64,000 nt of DNA from Acidobacteriota bacterium (GTDB taxonomy: Bacteria; Acidobacteriota; Vicinamibacteria; Vicinamibacterales; UBA2999), in NCBI GenBank assembly GCA_016192845.1, contig JACPTI010000010.1:62001-126000 (forward strand), read 5' to 3'. Within the stretch, counting starts at the first letter, position 1. Each line of letters starts with the position of its first letter. The notes under the pieces were generated by a model, which was not told where the DNA came from, did no database searches, and saw only the letters and a list, made by a program, of their open reading frames with translations. This document shows positions 42,079 to 53,018 of this stretch, piece after piece. The translations under genes and the position numbers were made by a program.

Positions 42079-44175
42079 ATGAAGGTCTACGACGCAGCAA
42101 GCATCCGCAACGTGGCGGTCGTCGGCCACGCCGGATGCGGCAAGACCCAGCTCGTCTCGGCGATGCTGTTCGCCGCCGGCGCCGTCAACCGGCTCGGCCG
42201 GGTGGACGAGGGGTCGACGGTCACCGACTTCGACGAAGAAGCCATCGCGCGCAAGCACACCCTCTGCTCCTCCCTGGCCCACGCCGAGTGGCGCAGCACC
42301 AAGATCAACATCATCGACACCCCGGGGTTCGCCAACTTCCTCACCGACGCCCGCTCGGCGCTGCGGGTCGTCGAGGCCGCCCTGGTCGTAGTCGACGCGG
42401 TGGCGGGTGTCGAGGTGCAGACCGAAAAGCTCTGGGCCGAGGCGGCGGCGCTCAATCTGCCCCGTCTGGTCGTGGCGAACCGCCTCGAACGCGACCGCGC
42501 CAGCCTCGAGCGCACGCTCGACTCGCTCCGTCGCGACTGCGCGCGCGAGATCGTGCCGATCCAGCTGCCGCTCGGCGAGGAGCGCGGCTTCACCGGGGTG
42601 GTCGATCTCGTCCGGATGAAGGCGCTGACGTTCGCCGCCGACGGCAGCGGCACGATGACCGAGGGAGAGGTTCCCCCCGCCCTGGCCGAGCAGGCGGCCA
42701 AGGCGCGCGAGCAGCTGATCGAGATGGTCGCGGAGGCCGACGAGGCGCTCATGGAGGCGTTCTTCGCCGAGGGGACGCTCACCCAGGAGCAGCTCGAGAC
42801 GGGACTGCGCGCAGCCACGATGGCGGGGCGGCTGTTCCCGCTGGTCTGCACGTCGGGACTCCACGTCATCGGCATCCAGCCGTTCGTCGACGCGATCCTC
42901 GCCAACGTCGCCTCGCCGGCCGAGCGCGAGTTCCCCGCGCTGACCAAGGACGGCGCGGAGACGGCGGTCAAGGTGTCCGACGCGGCGCCCGCCGCCGCAT
43001 TCGTCTGGAAGACGATTGCCGACCCGTTCGCGGGGCGCATCACGATGCTCCGGGTCGTCACCGGCGCGTTGAAATCCGACTCGACGGTGCAGAACCTGCG
43101 GAGCGAGGCGGCCGAGCGGCTGGGGCACCTGATCGTGCTCCAGGGGAAGACGCAGACGCACGTGCAGGAGCTCAAGGCGGGCGACCTCGGGGCCGTGGCG
43201 AAGCTGAAGGAGACGCGCACCAACGACGTGCTGGGCGACAAGGCGAGCCCGCTGCGGTTCGCGGAGATCAAGTTCCCCGAGCCGGTGCTGTCGTATGCGA
43301 TCGAGCCGAAGAGCCGCGGCGACGAGGACAAGATCAGCACCGCCATGCAGCGGCTGCGCGAGGAGGACCCGACGATCGGCTACTCGCGGGATCCGCAGAC
43401 CAACGAGCTGCTGCTCTCGGGCCAGGGGCAGATGCACATCGAGGTCACGGTGGCGAAGCTGAAGCGCCGCTTCGGGGTCGAGGTGAACCTCAAGCCGCCG
43501 CGGATCCCGTACCGCGAGACGATCATGGCCGCCACCGAGGCGCACGGCCGTCACAAGAAGCAGACGGGCGGCCACGGCCAGTTCGGCGACTGCAAGATTC
43601 GCGTGGAGCCGCTCCCACGGGGCAGCGACTTCGAATTCGTCGACGACATCTTCGGCGGCGCCATTCCGCGGCAGTTCGTGCCCGCCGTGGAGAAGGGAAT
43701 CCAGGAGGCGCGGATGCGCGGGTACCTGGCCGGCTACCCGGTGGTCGACTTCAAGGCCACCGTCTACGACGGCCAGTACCACCCGGTCGACTCAAACGAA
43801 CTGTCGTTCAAGCTGGCGGGCTCGCTGGCGTTCAAGGACGCCATGGCGCGCGCGCGCCCCACGCTGCTCGAGCCGATCATGCAGGTGGAGGTGCACGCGC
43901 CGAGCGACTTCGCCGGTGACCTGATGGGCGACCTCAACGGGCGCCGCGGGCGCATCGCGGGCATGGACACGCGCGGGTCGATGACCGTGATCCGGGCGCA
44001 GGTGCCGATGGCGGAGATGCTCACCTACGAGCAGCATCTGACGTCGGCGACCGGCGGCCGCGGCTCGTACCACATGGAGTACTCGCACTACGAGGAGGTG
44101 CCGCAGCACCTCCAGGCGAAGATCATCGCCGCCGCCAAGGCCGAGCGCGGCCAGGAGGTGGCGGAGGAGGCCTGA
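42079..44175 (+). CDS. EF-G-like translational GTPase (EF-G2 type)
   Basis: 698 residues, preceded by AGGAGG. All EF-G domains I-V are present by length and motifs: G1 Gly-His-Ala-Gly-Cys-Gly-Lys-Thr (16-23) in place of the usual Ala-His-Ile-Asp-Ala-Gly-Lys-Thr, G3 Asp-Thr-Pro-Gly (80-83), and a changed G4, Asn-Arg-Leu-Glu (134-137), where canonical factors have Asn-Lys-x-Asp. These are marks of the EF-G2/FusA-like paralogues rather than the housekeeping EF-G, which would normally sit with the str operon. Its role is not settled in the family. The gene is monocistronic and converges with the phospholipase-like gene, leaving a 10-base gap. Confidence 0.85.
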   Translation: MKVYDAASIRNVAVVGHAGCGKTQLVSAMLFAAGAVNRLGRVDEGSTVTDFDEEAIARKHTLCSSLAHAEWRSTKINIIDTPGFANFLTDARSALRVVEAALVVVDAVAGVEVQTEKLWAEAAALNLPRLVVANRLERDRASLERTLDSLRRDCAREIVPIQLPLGEERGFTGVVDLVRMKALTFAADGSGTMTEGEVPPALAEQAAKAREQLIEMVAEADEALMEAFFAEGTLTQEQLETGLRAATMAGRLFPLVCTSGLHVIGIQPFVDAILANVASPAEREFPALTKDGAETAVKVSDAAPAAAFVWKTIADPFAGRITMLRVVTGALKSDSTVQNLRSEAAERLGHLIVLQGKTQTHVQELKAGDLGAVAKLKETRTNDVLGDKASPLRFAEIKFPEPVLSYAIEPKSRGDEDKISTAMQRLREEDPTIGYSRDPQTNELLLSGQGQMHIEVTVAKLKRRFGVEVNLKPPRIPYRETIMAATEAHGRHKKQTGGHGQFGDCKIRVEPLPRGSDFEFVDDIFGGAIPRQFVPAVEKGIQEARMRGYLAGYPVVDFKATVYDGQYHPVDSNELSFKLAGSLAFKDAMARARPTLLEPIMQVEVHAPSDFAGDLMGDLNGRRGRIAGMDTRGSMTVIRAQVPMAEMLTYEQHLTSATGGRGSYHMEYSHYEEVPQHLQAKIIAAAKAERGQEVAEEA

Positions 44176-44185
44176 GCGCGCGGCC

Positions 44186-46492
44186 CTACGACCCGACCGG
44201 CCGCCGGCCGATCACGGTCAGCGTAGAGGGCAGCGATTCGCGCGTCACGAACGTTCGGATGAAATCGAGCTCTCCGAACCGGTAGTTGCGTTCGAGGACG
44301 GCCTCGAGCGGCACCCTGGGCACCGGACCGAAGGTGAGCGCGGCAAATTCCGTTCTCAATGGCTCCTGCAGGAGGACCGGGCCTCCTGGAGGCGCCATCC
44401 AGTACACGTTCGCGTAATCCGTCCAGTACTGCGTATAGCGCGGGTTGGGAAGGTTGCCCTCCACCCTCAGGATGTCGACCAGGAATGGCACCGAGTATCG
44501 GTCCGTCCGAACGTCCGTCGGATTCGGATGCCCACTGATTGACACCACCCGATAGGAGGGGTGTGACGACATATGAACTTGGGTAAATCGTCTTGCACTG
44601 ACGTGCCACGGCGGATCGTCCCCCGCCCGGCTGAACGTGTAGCTCTTGCTCGCGGTCGCGTAGGCTGAAATAGACCCGTAGACCCTCGACGTCACGACGG
44701 TGCCGTCGATGAGTTGCACGGTGAGCGTCTGCGCGGCACCCGGGCGCATCCGAAAGGCACGCGGATCGGGTTCGTCAGCCTTCCGCTGCCACACGCCGCC
44801 CGGCATGGAGACGCCATCGAGCTGAAATTCGTCGCCCTGGCGGTAGGGCGTCACGAATACGCGCGCCATCACGTTTGCCGAACGGTTGGTGATCAGCTCG
44901 CCCAACGTTACCATCTCGGTTGTCGGGCGCCAGTCGCACCATTCCTCTCGGGACCAGTACGGATACTCGAACGTCGTCCCGCACGTCTCCCGAAGGTCGG
45001 CCGTGTGAGTCGTCTGCAGGATGATGACGTGGGGCACGGCAAAGACCTGCGCTGCGACGGCGTCCTCTTCGAGCCCGATGCGGCCCCGGAACACCAGGAT
45101 CTGCCAGGGTGTCAGGTGTTCAGGCTGAAGATAGGTGATCGGCAGCACGACCGAGCGGTGCGGCGCGATTGTCGCCGCGGCGCCCCCATTTATCACACCC
45201 GTCCGCTCCCGCCCTTCACCCGTCAAGACATCAGGCCTCCCAAAGACCTCGAACACCCCGCTCATCTCTTCGCCCGTGAGGTTGTCGATCTGGAGGAAGG
45301 GGCTGCCCAGGCGCATCCGCGACGTATTCACGCGAAGGCTGCCGCGGAAGAAGTACTCGAGCACGCCTCGGGCGTAGCCGACGGCGCGCGGCAGCATGTG
45401 CCGCGCGGTTTCCTCCCAGACCGCCGCGTCCACGCACGGGTAGGGTGGCGGCTGAATGAGCTCGCCACGCCAGTAGTACGCCTCGGCCGCGCATTCGGCG
45501 CGCAGTGGACTGGCGGGAAGGAGCCCCTGTTCCGCGGGGCGGGAGAAATACCGGCGGACGCGGCCGAGCGGGGTGGTCGATCTGGCTGGAACGAGGCCCT
45601 GCTCGTTGGGATACGGGTACTCACCCCGCAGCGTGTTCTCGCTGAAGAAGTTCGCGTTGGCGATTTCGGCGAGACCGGCCGCCGCCGGCGCCCGCGGGTC
45701 GACCCCGACCGTGACGTGCGGATTCGAGCCGTCGTAGCGATCGGCGTCGATCAGTCGCGCGATTGGGACGGTGGCCACGGGCTCGCCCGCAGGCGGCGCA
45801 ACATCGAGGATCTCTTCGATGAAGCCAATCGGCGCCGACAGGTACTTCGCCACGAACTGTTCTTCACGTGGCGGGGTGGCGTGCTCTCCGGAAATCCAGT
45901 ACTCGTAGGACCCGCGCTGAGAAACGCCTCCAATCGGGTGCGGGTCGTTTCGAGTGTGCTCCGGTACGGAGGCATCGACTACGAGGTGCATGATCTGGCC
46001 GAGGCCGCGGAATAGGTCGGCCCACAACGCCTCGCGGCGGCGCGAATCCGGTTCAGTCAGCGCCTCGTAGTACACCCGGCGCGCGTCATGCCACGACCAG
46101 TTCGCGGCAAATAGACCTCCTTGGTCGCGCTCCTGCATCCACTTGACGGACGACGTAAACCGACGAAGCCCGAGGTGAAGCCCTGCGCGTTCCCAGGGCT
46201 TCAGTGGATCGTGAAAGTGGTACAAAGACCGCGGGAGATCGTCTTCGCGAATCCCGCCCTCCTCCAACCACGCTTCTACCGATAGACGCATGCCGTCCCG
46301 CTCTAAGATGGTGTCCACCCCTTGCCCAACTCCGAGAACTTCGCGAAGGTAGTCCGAAAAGAACGCAGTTGTTCGCGCCGCATGCCGATTCACGAGTCGA
46401 TGCGTAGAGACATTCAGCGCGAGGGCCGAAGTGCTCACGCTAAGGCATACGACAAACACCAAGGTACCTGTTCGATTTCGTTTGGACTTCAT
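44186..46492 (-). CDS. Exported protein with zinc phospholipase C / S1-P1-like domain
   Basis: 768 residues from the ATG at 46492. Signal peptide ends about Ser-Ala-Leu-Ala-Leu. Residues about 27-260 carry the metal-ligand pattern of zinc-dependent phospholipase C and S1/P1 nucleases: early His31 and His37, Phe-His-Asp-Pro (about 93-96), His135, and His169-x3-Asp173-x5-His179 in Leu-Gly-Gln-Ile-Met-His, spaced exactly as His118, Asp122 and His128 of the Bacillus cereus enzyme. The C-terminal 450 residues are beta-rich and unrecognised. It is coupled by ATGA (46489-46492) to the upstream lipoprotein gene. The enzymatic call is inference from spacing. Confidence 0.6.
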   Translation of the reverse strand: MKSKRNRTGTLVFVVCLSVSTSALALNVSTHRLVNRHAARTTAFFSDYLREVLGVGQGVDTILERDGMRLSVEAWLEEGGIREDDLPRSLYHFHDPLKPWERAGLHLGLRRFTSSVKWMQERDQGGLFAANWSWHDARRVYYEALTEPDSRRREALWADLFRGLGQIMHLVVDASVPEHTRNDPHPIGGVSQRGSYEYWISGEHATPPREEQFVAKYLSAPIGFIEEILDVAPPAGEPVATVPIARLIDADRYDGSNPHVTVGVDPRAPAAAGLAEIANANFFSENTLRGEYPYPNEQGLVPARSTTPLGRVRRYFSRPAEQGLLPASPLRAECAAEAYYWRGELIQPPPYPCVDAAVWEETARHMLPRAVGYARGVLEYFFRGSLRVNTSRMRLGSPFLQIDNLTGEEMSGVFEVFGRPDVLTGEGRERTGVINGGAAATIAPHRSVVLPITYLQPEHLTPWQILVFRGRIGLEEDAVAAQVFAVPHVIILQTTHTADLRETCGTTFEYPYWSREEWCDWRPTTEMVTLGELITNRSANVMARVFVTPYRQGDEFQLDGVSMPGGVWQRKADEPDPRAFRMRPGAAQTLTVQLIDGTVVTSRVYGSISAYATASKSYTFSRAGDDPPWHVSARRFTQVHMSSHPSYRVVSISGHPNPTDVRTDRYSVPFLVDILRVEGNLPNPRYTQYWTDYANVYWMAPPGGPVLLQEPLRTEFAALTFGPVPRVPLEAVLERNYRFGELDFIRTFVTRESLPSTLTVIGRRPVGS

Positions 46493-47019
46493 GGCTGCGC
46501 CTCGCGCAGTTCCCAGCATTTGAGCTCAGTCGTATACCGCTGCACGGCCTCGACAAAGTTCGTAAGTTCATTTGGCGGCACCCCCGGAGCGCCCGGACGG
46601 TGCCTGCATCGGTCCTCGCGTGTTTTCAACGGCCGCATCGTCAACACGGTCGGATCGACATACAAGCGACCGTCTGGCGGTGTGACCTCCTCCGCCTGTG
46701 GCAGATATCCAGGCGCAAAGACTGCGAAACGGGGCCGACTGACCAAGGCAGTGAAAAACCGCGTCTCTCGCGGTATTTCGAAATAGCCGTCCGTGTCCGT
46801 CATACCTTCCTGGGCGTCGTAGAAGGTTTGTGTCCAGTGCGCCGGGCTCGGGATATCCCGTTCCCACAGCACCATCACGTGCGCCCCCGCGATGGCCATG
46901 CCGGTCTCGGCATCGACCACGCGGCCGCGGAACGGCCCCCACTGCTCCGGCCCGGTGCGGCAGGCGGCGGTCAGCACGAGCGCCAGCACGCACAGACCCG
47001 TTCGCGTCAGAACTGCCAT
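46489..47019 (-). CDS. Lipoprotein with carboxypeptidase-regulatory-like domain
   Basis: 176 residues from the ATG at 47019. Lipobox Leu-Thr-Ala-Ala-Cys (Cys about 20). The body begins Gly-Arg-Val-Val-Asp-Ala-Glu-Thr-Gly-Met-Ala-Ile-Ala-Gly-Ala, the start of a CarboxypepD_reg/Ig-like fold, and contains Asp-Thr-Asp-Gly-Tyr-Phe. It overlaps the NHL-repeat gene upstream by 13 bases and the phospholipase-like gene downstream by 4, so the three are one operon. Probably an anchored accessory protein. Confidence 0.7.
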   Translation of the reverse strand: MAVLTRTGLCVLALVLTAACRTGPEQWGPFRGRVVDAETGMAIAGAHVMVLWERDIPSPAHWTQTFYDAQEGMTDTDGYFEIPRETRFFTALVSRPRFAVFAPGYLPQAEEVTPPDGRLYVDPTVLTMRPLKTREDRCRHRPGAPGVPPNELTNFVEAVQRYTTELKCWELREAQP

Positions 47020-49613
47020 AAGCGCCAGCTCCCGTCGGCGTCGAGCACGAACGACACCGGAAACGAATAGAGCACCCCGCCGACGTCCCGCAGCATCTCG
47101 CACTCGACGCGCCCCGGCGCCACATCGACGACCATGACGTCGGTGAAGACCTCATCGACACCGAGGAACATATCCGCCGTGAACTGCCGGAAGTATTCCG
47201 CCCACCGGGCGCGCCGGGCGCCGTGGACGAATGTCACCGCCCGGTCGACGTCTCCCGCGCGCAGTGCGTCCTTGAATCCGCCCCACGCGGCCCGAAGCCG
47301 CGCGTCAACGGCCGTCCGGTCGTACACCTGAACGGCGGTGCGCGCCTCGTGCGTCTGGCCGGCGGGGGTCATGATGCGCAGCGTCGCCAGATGGACGCCC
47401 GGCCCGGCGTACAGGAACTCCCGGCCCTCGAGCGTCTCCCCCGTGTAGTCGACGACGCCGTCGCTCTCGATATCGAGCACGTAGGACCCCGCCGGCAGCG
47501 ATCGCGCGTCGAACATCACCAGATGCGGCGCAAAGCCGGCGGGCGGCCACACCTGGAATCCACCCACGGGCGACGCCAGGAGAGGCTGCACGGAAATCGG
47601 CACGGTGTCGCTCGCCGTGGCGCCCTGCGCCGCAGCCACCACGGTCAGCGCCGTCGTTGCCGGCGTGACCGGCACCTCGACGGCGAAGGTGCCGGCAATC
47701 GCCGGGACAGGCAGCGATTCCACCGCCAGCGCGCTGCGCAGCTCCGGCGGCAGCTGGACCGTAACCGCGACAGGCTCCGCGCCTTGGACAATGCCGCGGA
47801 CCCAGACGGTTTCGGCGGTAACGAGGCTGTCCGGGGCTGGCGCAGCAATGCGCACACGCAGCGACTGCACGGTGAACGCCTGCACGGCCGGCGTCGGATC
47901 CTCGTTGCCCGCCAGATCACGTGCCCGGGCCTCGAACCGGTGCCTTCCCGGCGTGACGCCGTTCAGCGCGACGACCTGAGATGGGCTGTACGGCGACCAG
48001 GCGCCCTCGTCCAAGCGCCAGGAGAACTGAAGCGCCGGCGACCAGACATCCGTACCGCCGATCTCGAATCGCACGTCGGGATCGGCGGTTTCCGCCCCGG
48101 GGCCGCGCACGATCTGTGTATCGGGCGGTGTGCGATCGATGACAAGGAGCTGCGCGGCGGCGGCCTGGTTGCCCGCCCGATCCGCGGCCGACACCGTCAC
48201 GGCGTGCAGACCCTCCGCCGCCGTATCCGCCGGGACCATTGCCGCCGCCACCAGCGGCGCCGGGGGCGACTCGTTCATCACCGCCGCCACCACCGCGTCG
48301 TCCAGGAGAAACGTCGCCACGGCCACGCCGCTCCCCTCGTCTTCGGCTCGAGCGCGAAGGACGACCGGTCCGCGCGTGTGCACGCCCGCGGGCGGCTCGA
48401 GCATCACCACGCGCGGCAGCACATCATCGTGCAGAACGATCGCCGCGACGCCGCCGCCGGTCAGCCCGAGCCCGCCGGCGGCCGTGGCGCGAAAGACCAA
48501 ATCGGTGCTGTCGTTCGGGGCAAGCGGCGCCGAGAGAACGAATGCACCGAGGTCGTCGGCCGTCGCCGTGGCGAGCGGGTGCATCGCTCCGGACGGGAAC
48601 AACTGGACGCGGTCGCCGGCGCGCGCCCGTCCGCGTATCGGCAGCGGCGAGCGGTTCGTGAACGGCGGCACGTCGACCTCCGGTGGCGGCGGCGGCCGGA
48701 AGCGGAGCACGCGCCCGGGATGCCGGCGCTCGATCGCGATGAGATCTCCGCCCGGCGCAAATGCCAGCCCCGCGGGCTCGACCAACCCGGCGGCGAAGCC
48801 GGTGATCCGGCCGTCGTGGTGCCGCTTCAGGATCACTCCCGAGCGACCCTCACGCGCGTCGGACGTGGCGCCGCCGACGAACACCTCGCCGAGCACGTCC
48901 ACGCCAGCAGCCAGCGCGCGATGAACGCCGCCGCTCAGGAGCGGCTCCACGGCACCTGCCGTGCCGTCCTCGCGGATCGCGATCCTGACCACCGCGGTGC
49001 GCGCGCTGCCGCGCTCCTCCATCAGGCGCGCCATCGCCACATAGATCGCGGACCCGGCGGCGGCGAGACCTTCGAGATTGATGAACCCCGCGGCAATCTC
49101 GGTGAGCGCTCCAGATTCCTCCAGCCGCGCGACGAGGAAGTCTGCCTCGGTCGCGCCGCGCATCGCGACGAAGACCTGCCCGTCCGGCGCCACGGCCACG
49201 GCGCGCGGCTGCCGCAGCGTGGCCGCCAGCACCGTGCTCGAGCCGTCTACGCCGATCCGCACGATGCGGCGCCCTGCTGCTTCGACGAGGAAGATCTGTC
49301 CAGCAGCATCGACGGCGACGCCGCTCGGCCCGCGCAGGCCATCCAGCAGCCGTTCGTGCCGTCCGTCCGCATGCACGCGCGTCAGGGTGCCGGCCGCACG
49401 GTCCGTGACGAGGACCGCGCCGGACGGCTCCACAGCCACTCCCGACGGCTGGGCAAAGCCCGACGCGAGCACCTCGACCGGCGCGAGCGCGTCGATCGGC
49501 CGCAGGTCCGCTGCGAGGGCCGACCGACGGTCGCCCTGCGCCAGAAGGAGTGCCGCCAGTGCCGCCGCGCCGAACGCTAAAGACCTCACCTGCCGCCACC
49601 CGAGCGTTCGCAT
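47007..49613 (-). CDS. Exported NHL-repeat and Ig-like domain protein
   Basis: 868 residues with an N-terminal signal sequence. Residues about 45-310 form a six-bladed NHL/SMP-30-like propeller: repeated Pro-Ser-Gly-Val-Ala-Val and Pro-Arg-Ala-Val-Ala-Val-Ala-Pro-Asp-Gly. Two or three Ig/Bacterial-type domains follow (about 315-690; for example Asp-Arg-Thr-Pro-Pro-Asp-Thr and Ala-Arg-Asp-Leu-Ala-Gly-Asn-Glu-Asp). A C-terminal domain (about 785-868) looks like an NTF2-like end. First gene of the three-gene exported operon. Function unknown, perhaps surface binding. Confidence 0.7.
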   Translation of the reverse strand: MRTLGWRQVRSLAFGAAALAALLLAQGDRRSALAADLRPIDALAPVEVLASGFAQPSGVAVEPSGAVLVTDRAAGTLTRVHADGRHERLLDGLRGPSGVAVDAAGQIFLVEAAGRRIVRIGVDGSSTVLAATLRQPRAVAVAPDGQVFVAMRGATEADFLVARLEESGALTEIAAGFINLEGLAAAGSAIYVAMARLMEERGSARTAVVRIAIREDGTAGAVEPLLSGGVHRALAAGVDVLGEVFVGGATSDAREGRSGVILKRHHDGRITGFAAGLVEPAGLAFAPGGDLIAIERRHPGRVLRFRPPPPPEVDVPPFTNRSPLPIRGRARAGDRVQLFPSGAMHPLATATADDLGAFVLSAPLAPNDSTDLVFRATAAGGLGLTGGGVAAIVLHDDVLPRVVMLEPPAGVHTRGPVVLRARAEDEGSGVAVATFLLDDAVVAAVMNESPPAPLVAAAMVPADTAAEGLHAVTVSAADRAGNQAAAAQLLVIDRTPPDTQIVRGPGAETADPDVRFEIGGTDVWSPALQFSWRLDEGAWSPYSPSQVVALNGVTPGRHRFEARARDLAGNEDPTPAVQAFTVQSLRVRIAAPAPDSLVTAETVWVRGIVQGAEPVAVTVQLPPELRSALAVESLPVPAIAGTFAVEVPVTPATTALTVVAAAQGATASDTVPISVQPLLASPVGGFQVWPPAGFAPHLVMFDARSLPAGSYVLDIESDGVVDYTGETLEGREFLYAGPGVHLATLRIMTPAGQTHEARTAVQVYDRTAVDARLRAAWGGFKDALRAGDVDRAVTFVHGARRARWAEYFRQFTADMFLGVDEVFTDVMVVDVAPGRVECEMLRDVGGVLYSFPVSFVLDADGSWRLWQF

Positions 49614-49777
49614 TGCGAGCGGTGCCGAGCAACGGCACTGCCGTCCCAGCCGCGCTCGGCCCGTCGTCTTAAGCTGTTGATGGAGAGTGGCTTAGCGTTC
49701 TCGGACGGGGAAGGGCGAAAAGGTGGGCCCCGGGGGTGTCAACCGCAGTTCTCCGAGCGACGGGGCGCGACGCGCGC

Positions 49778-49806
49778 AAAAAAAAGGCGGGCGCACCGGG
49801 CCCGCC
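49778..49806 (-). terminator. Intrinsic terminator of the ribosomal operon
   Basis: On the minus strand a 7-bp GC stem (GGCGGGC with GCCCGCC, 7-base loop) is followed directly by eight T. It lies 30 bases downstream of the rplQ stop, exactly where the S10-spc-alpha transcript should end. Confidence 0.9.
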
Positions 49807-49835
49807 TCGTCATCCCGAACGAGCGAGGAACCGCT

Positions 49836-50429
49836 CTACGAGCCGCCCGCCTTCCGCGGCGTGGGCGGCTTGCGCGCGGCGCCGCGCGTCTGGCCGCCGG
49901 CCTGCGCTTTCGAGGCGCCCTCGTCCTTCTTGCCGCCGCGCATCCGCTGCGCCGCCGCCTTGATCCGCTCGCCGACGCCCTTGGCCTTCGGCTTGGCGCC
50001 TTCCTTCTCGGCCTTTTCCTTCTCCTGGCCGGCGCGCGGGTTGTACTCGCTCCCCACCAGCTCGATCTGCGCGATCTCGGCGGAATCGCCGCGCCTGAAC
50101 CCGACGCGCAGGATCCGCGTGTAGCCGCCCGGCCGCTCCGCGAACCGGGGCGCGATGGTGTCGAACAGCTTGCCGACGACGGCCGTGTCGGGGAGTTCGG
50201 CCAGCACCAGCCGGCGCGCGTGGAGCGCCCGGCCGTTGGTGTCGCCGGCGGCGATACCGCGCTTGGCGATGGTGATGAGGCGCTCGACGAACGGGCGCAA
50301 CTCCTTCGCCTTGGGTACCGTCGTCTCGATGCGCTCGTGCCGGAGCAGCGCGATCGCCTGATTGCGCAGCAGCGCAATCCGGTGCTCCGTTACGCGCCCG
50401 AGCTTCCGATGAGCAACGTTGTGTCTCAT
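49836..50429 (-). CDS. rplQ: 50S ribosomal protein L17 with long tail
   Basis: 197 residues, of which about 120 form the normal L17 core ([12 protein letters not shown] at the N-terminus). The last 75 are an Ala/Lys/Gly-rich low-complexity tail absent from most L17 proteins. Last gene of the alpha operon. Confidence 0.96.
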   Translation of the reverse strand: MRHNVAHRKLGRVTEHRIALLRNQAIALLRHERIETTVPKAKELRPFVERLITIAKRGIAAGDTNGRALHARRLVLAELPDTAVVGKLFDTIAPRFAERPGGYTRILRVGFRRGDSAEIAQIELVGSEYNPRAGQEKEKAEKEGAKPKAKGVGERIKAAAQRMRGGKKDEGASKAQAGGQTRGAARKPPTPRKAGGS

Positions 50430-50440
50430 GATCTCATCTC

Positions 50441-50602
<162 letters not shown>

Positions 50603-50606
<4 letters not shown>

Positions 50607-51589
50607 TCCTGTACTGTTTGCGCCGGCTGATCGAGCCGCATCCCGAGGCTGAGCCCCATGCCGTGCAGGATCTCCTTGATCTCGTTGAGCGACTTCCGGC
50701 CGAAGTTCTTCGTCCGCAGCATCTCCGCCTCGGTCTTCTGCACCAGCTCGCGGATCGTGCGGATGTTCGCGTTCTTGAGGCAGTTGTACGAGCGGACCGA
50801 CAGCTCCAGCTCCTCGACGCTCTTGTCGAGGTTCTCGTTGGTGACGACGGCGCGCTGCTGATCGGTCTGGCCTTCCTGGGCCTCCTCGTCGGCGTCCTCG
50901 AGGTTGATGAAGATGTTCAGGTGGTCGCGAATCAGCTTCGCGGCGAGCGACACCGCGTCGCGCGCGGTGACCGACCCGTTCGTCCAGACGTCGACCGTCA
51001 GCTTGTCGTAGTCGGTCGTCTGGCCCAGGCGCGCCGCCTCGACCAGGTAGTTCACCTTCTTCACCGGCGAGTGCACCGAATCGATCGGGATCCAGCCAAT
51101 GCCGAGGTCCTCGTCGAAGTTCTTGTCGGCCGACACGTACCCGCGGCCGCGCTTCATCCGCAGCTCCATGTGGAGCTTGCCGCCCTCGGCGACCGTCGCG
51201 ATGTGCGCCTCGGGTTCGAGGATCTCGACGTCGGCGTCGGCATCGATGTCCTTGGCGCGCACGACACCCGGCTTGTCGAGGCGCAGATAGAGCGTCTTGG
51301 TCGTGTCGGTGTGCAGCTTCAGCGGAATCTGCTTGAGGTTGAGGATGATATCGGTGGCGTCCTCGACGACCCCGGGAATCGGCGAGAACTCGTGGAGCAC
51401 GCCGTCGATCTTGACCGCGGTAATCGCGGCGCCCTCGATCGACGACAGGAGCACGCGGCGCATCGCGTTGCCGATCGTGGTGCCGAACCCGCGCTCGAAC
51501 GGCTGGGCGTAGAACCGGCCGAACCGATCGGTGAGAGTCTCGCGCTCGAACTCGAGCCGCTTGGGACGCTGAAATCCTTTCCAGAGCAT
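50603..51589 (-). CDS. rpoA: RNA polymerase alpha subunit
   Basis: 328 residues from the ATG at 51589 (ribosome site AAAGGAAAG). N-terminal assembly domain with [12 protein letters not shown] and a C-terminal domain with Arg-Thr-Ile-Arg-Glu-Leu-Val and Leu-Asn-Glu-Ile-Lys-Glu, which binds activators and UP elements. The linker has a Glu/Asp/Gln-rich insertion around residues 225-240. Separated from rpsD by an unusually long 336-base gap. Confidence 0.97.
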
Positions 51590-52555
<966 letters not shown>

Positions 52556-52559
52556 CGAT

Positions 52560-53015
52560 TTACACCCTTCTCTTCTTCGTGGGGCGGCAGCCGTTGTGCG
52601 GAATCGGCGTGACGTCGCGGATCGACTTCACCTCGATGCCGACCGTCTGCAGCGCCCGGATCGCCGACTCGCGCCCGGACCCCGGCCCCTTCACGCGCAC
52701 CTCGGCGGTCCGCAGGCCGTAGTTCTTGGCCGCGTTGCCGGCGGCAATGGCCGCCTGCGTCGCGGCAAACGGCGTCCCCTTGCGCGACCCCTTGAAGCCG
52801 ATGCCGCCCGCGCTCGACCACGCGATCACGTGCCCCTCGGTGTCGGTGATCGTGACGTGCGTGTTGTTGAACGAGGCGTGGATGTGCACGTAGCCGTGGT
52901 GCACCACGCGCTTCTCGCCGCGCTTCTTGAACGTCTTGCGGGGCTTCTTGGGGGCCTCGGCCTTCTTCTCGGCGCCGGAGGGCGCCGCTGCTGCTGCCGG
53001 ATCAGTTTTTGCCAT
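52560..53015 (-). CDS. rpsK: 30S ribosomal protein S11 with N-terminal extension
   Basis: 151 residues. About 30 residues rich in Ala, Pro and Lys precede the normal S11 core, which begins near [12 protein letters not shown]. The C-terminal Asn-Gly-Cys-Arg-Pro is conserved. Three bases downstream of rpsM. Confidence 0.97.
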   Translation of the reverse strand: MAKTDPAAAAAPSGAEKKAEAPKKPRKTFKKRGEKRVVHHGYVHIHASFNNTHVTITDTEGHVIAWSSAGGIGFKGSRKGTPFAATQAAIAAGNAAKNYGLRTAEVRVKGPGSGRESAIRALQTVGIEVKSIRDVTPIPHNGCRPTKKRRV

Positions 53016-53018
53016 CGG

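Noticed and set aside
47223..49580. A 785-residue plus-strand frame opposite the NHL/Ig gene
   Set aside because: Antisense shadow. No start signal, no domain, and the minus-strand protein has clear repeats and a signal peptide.
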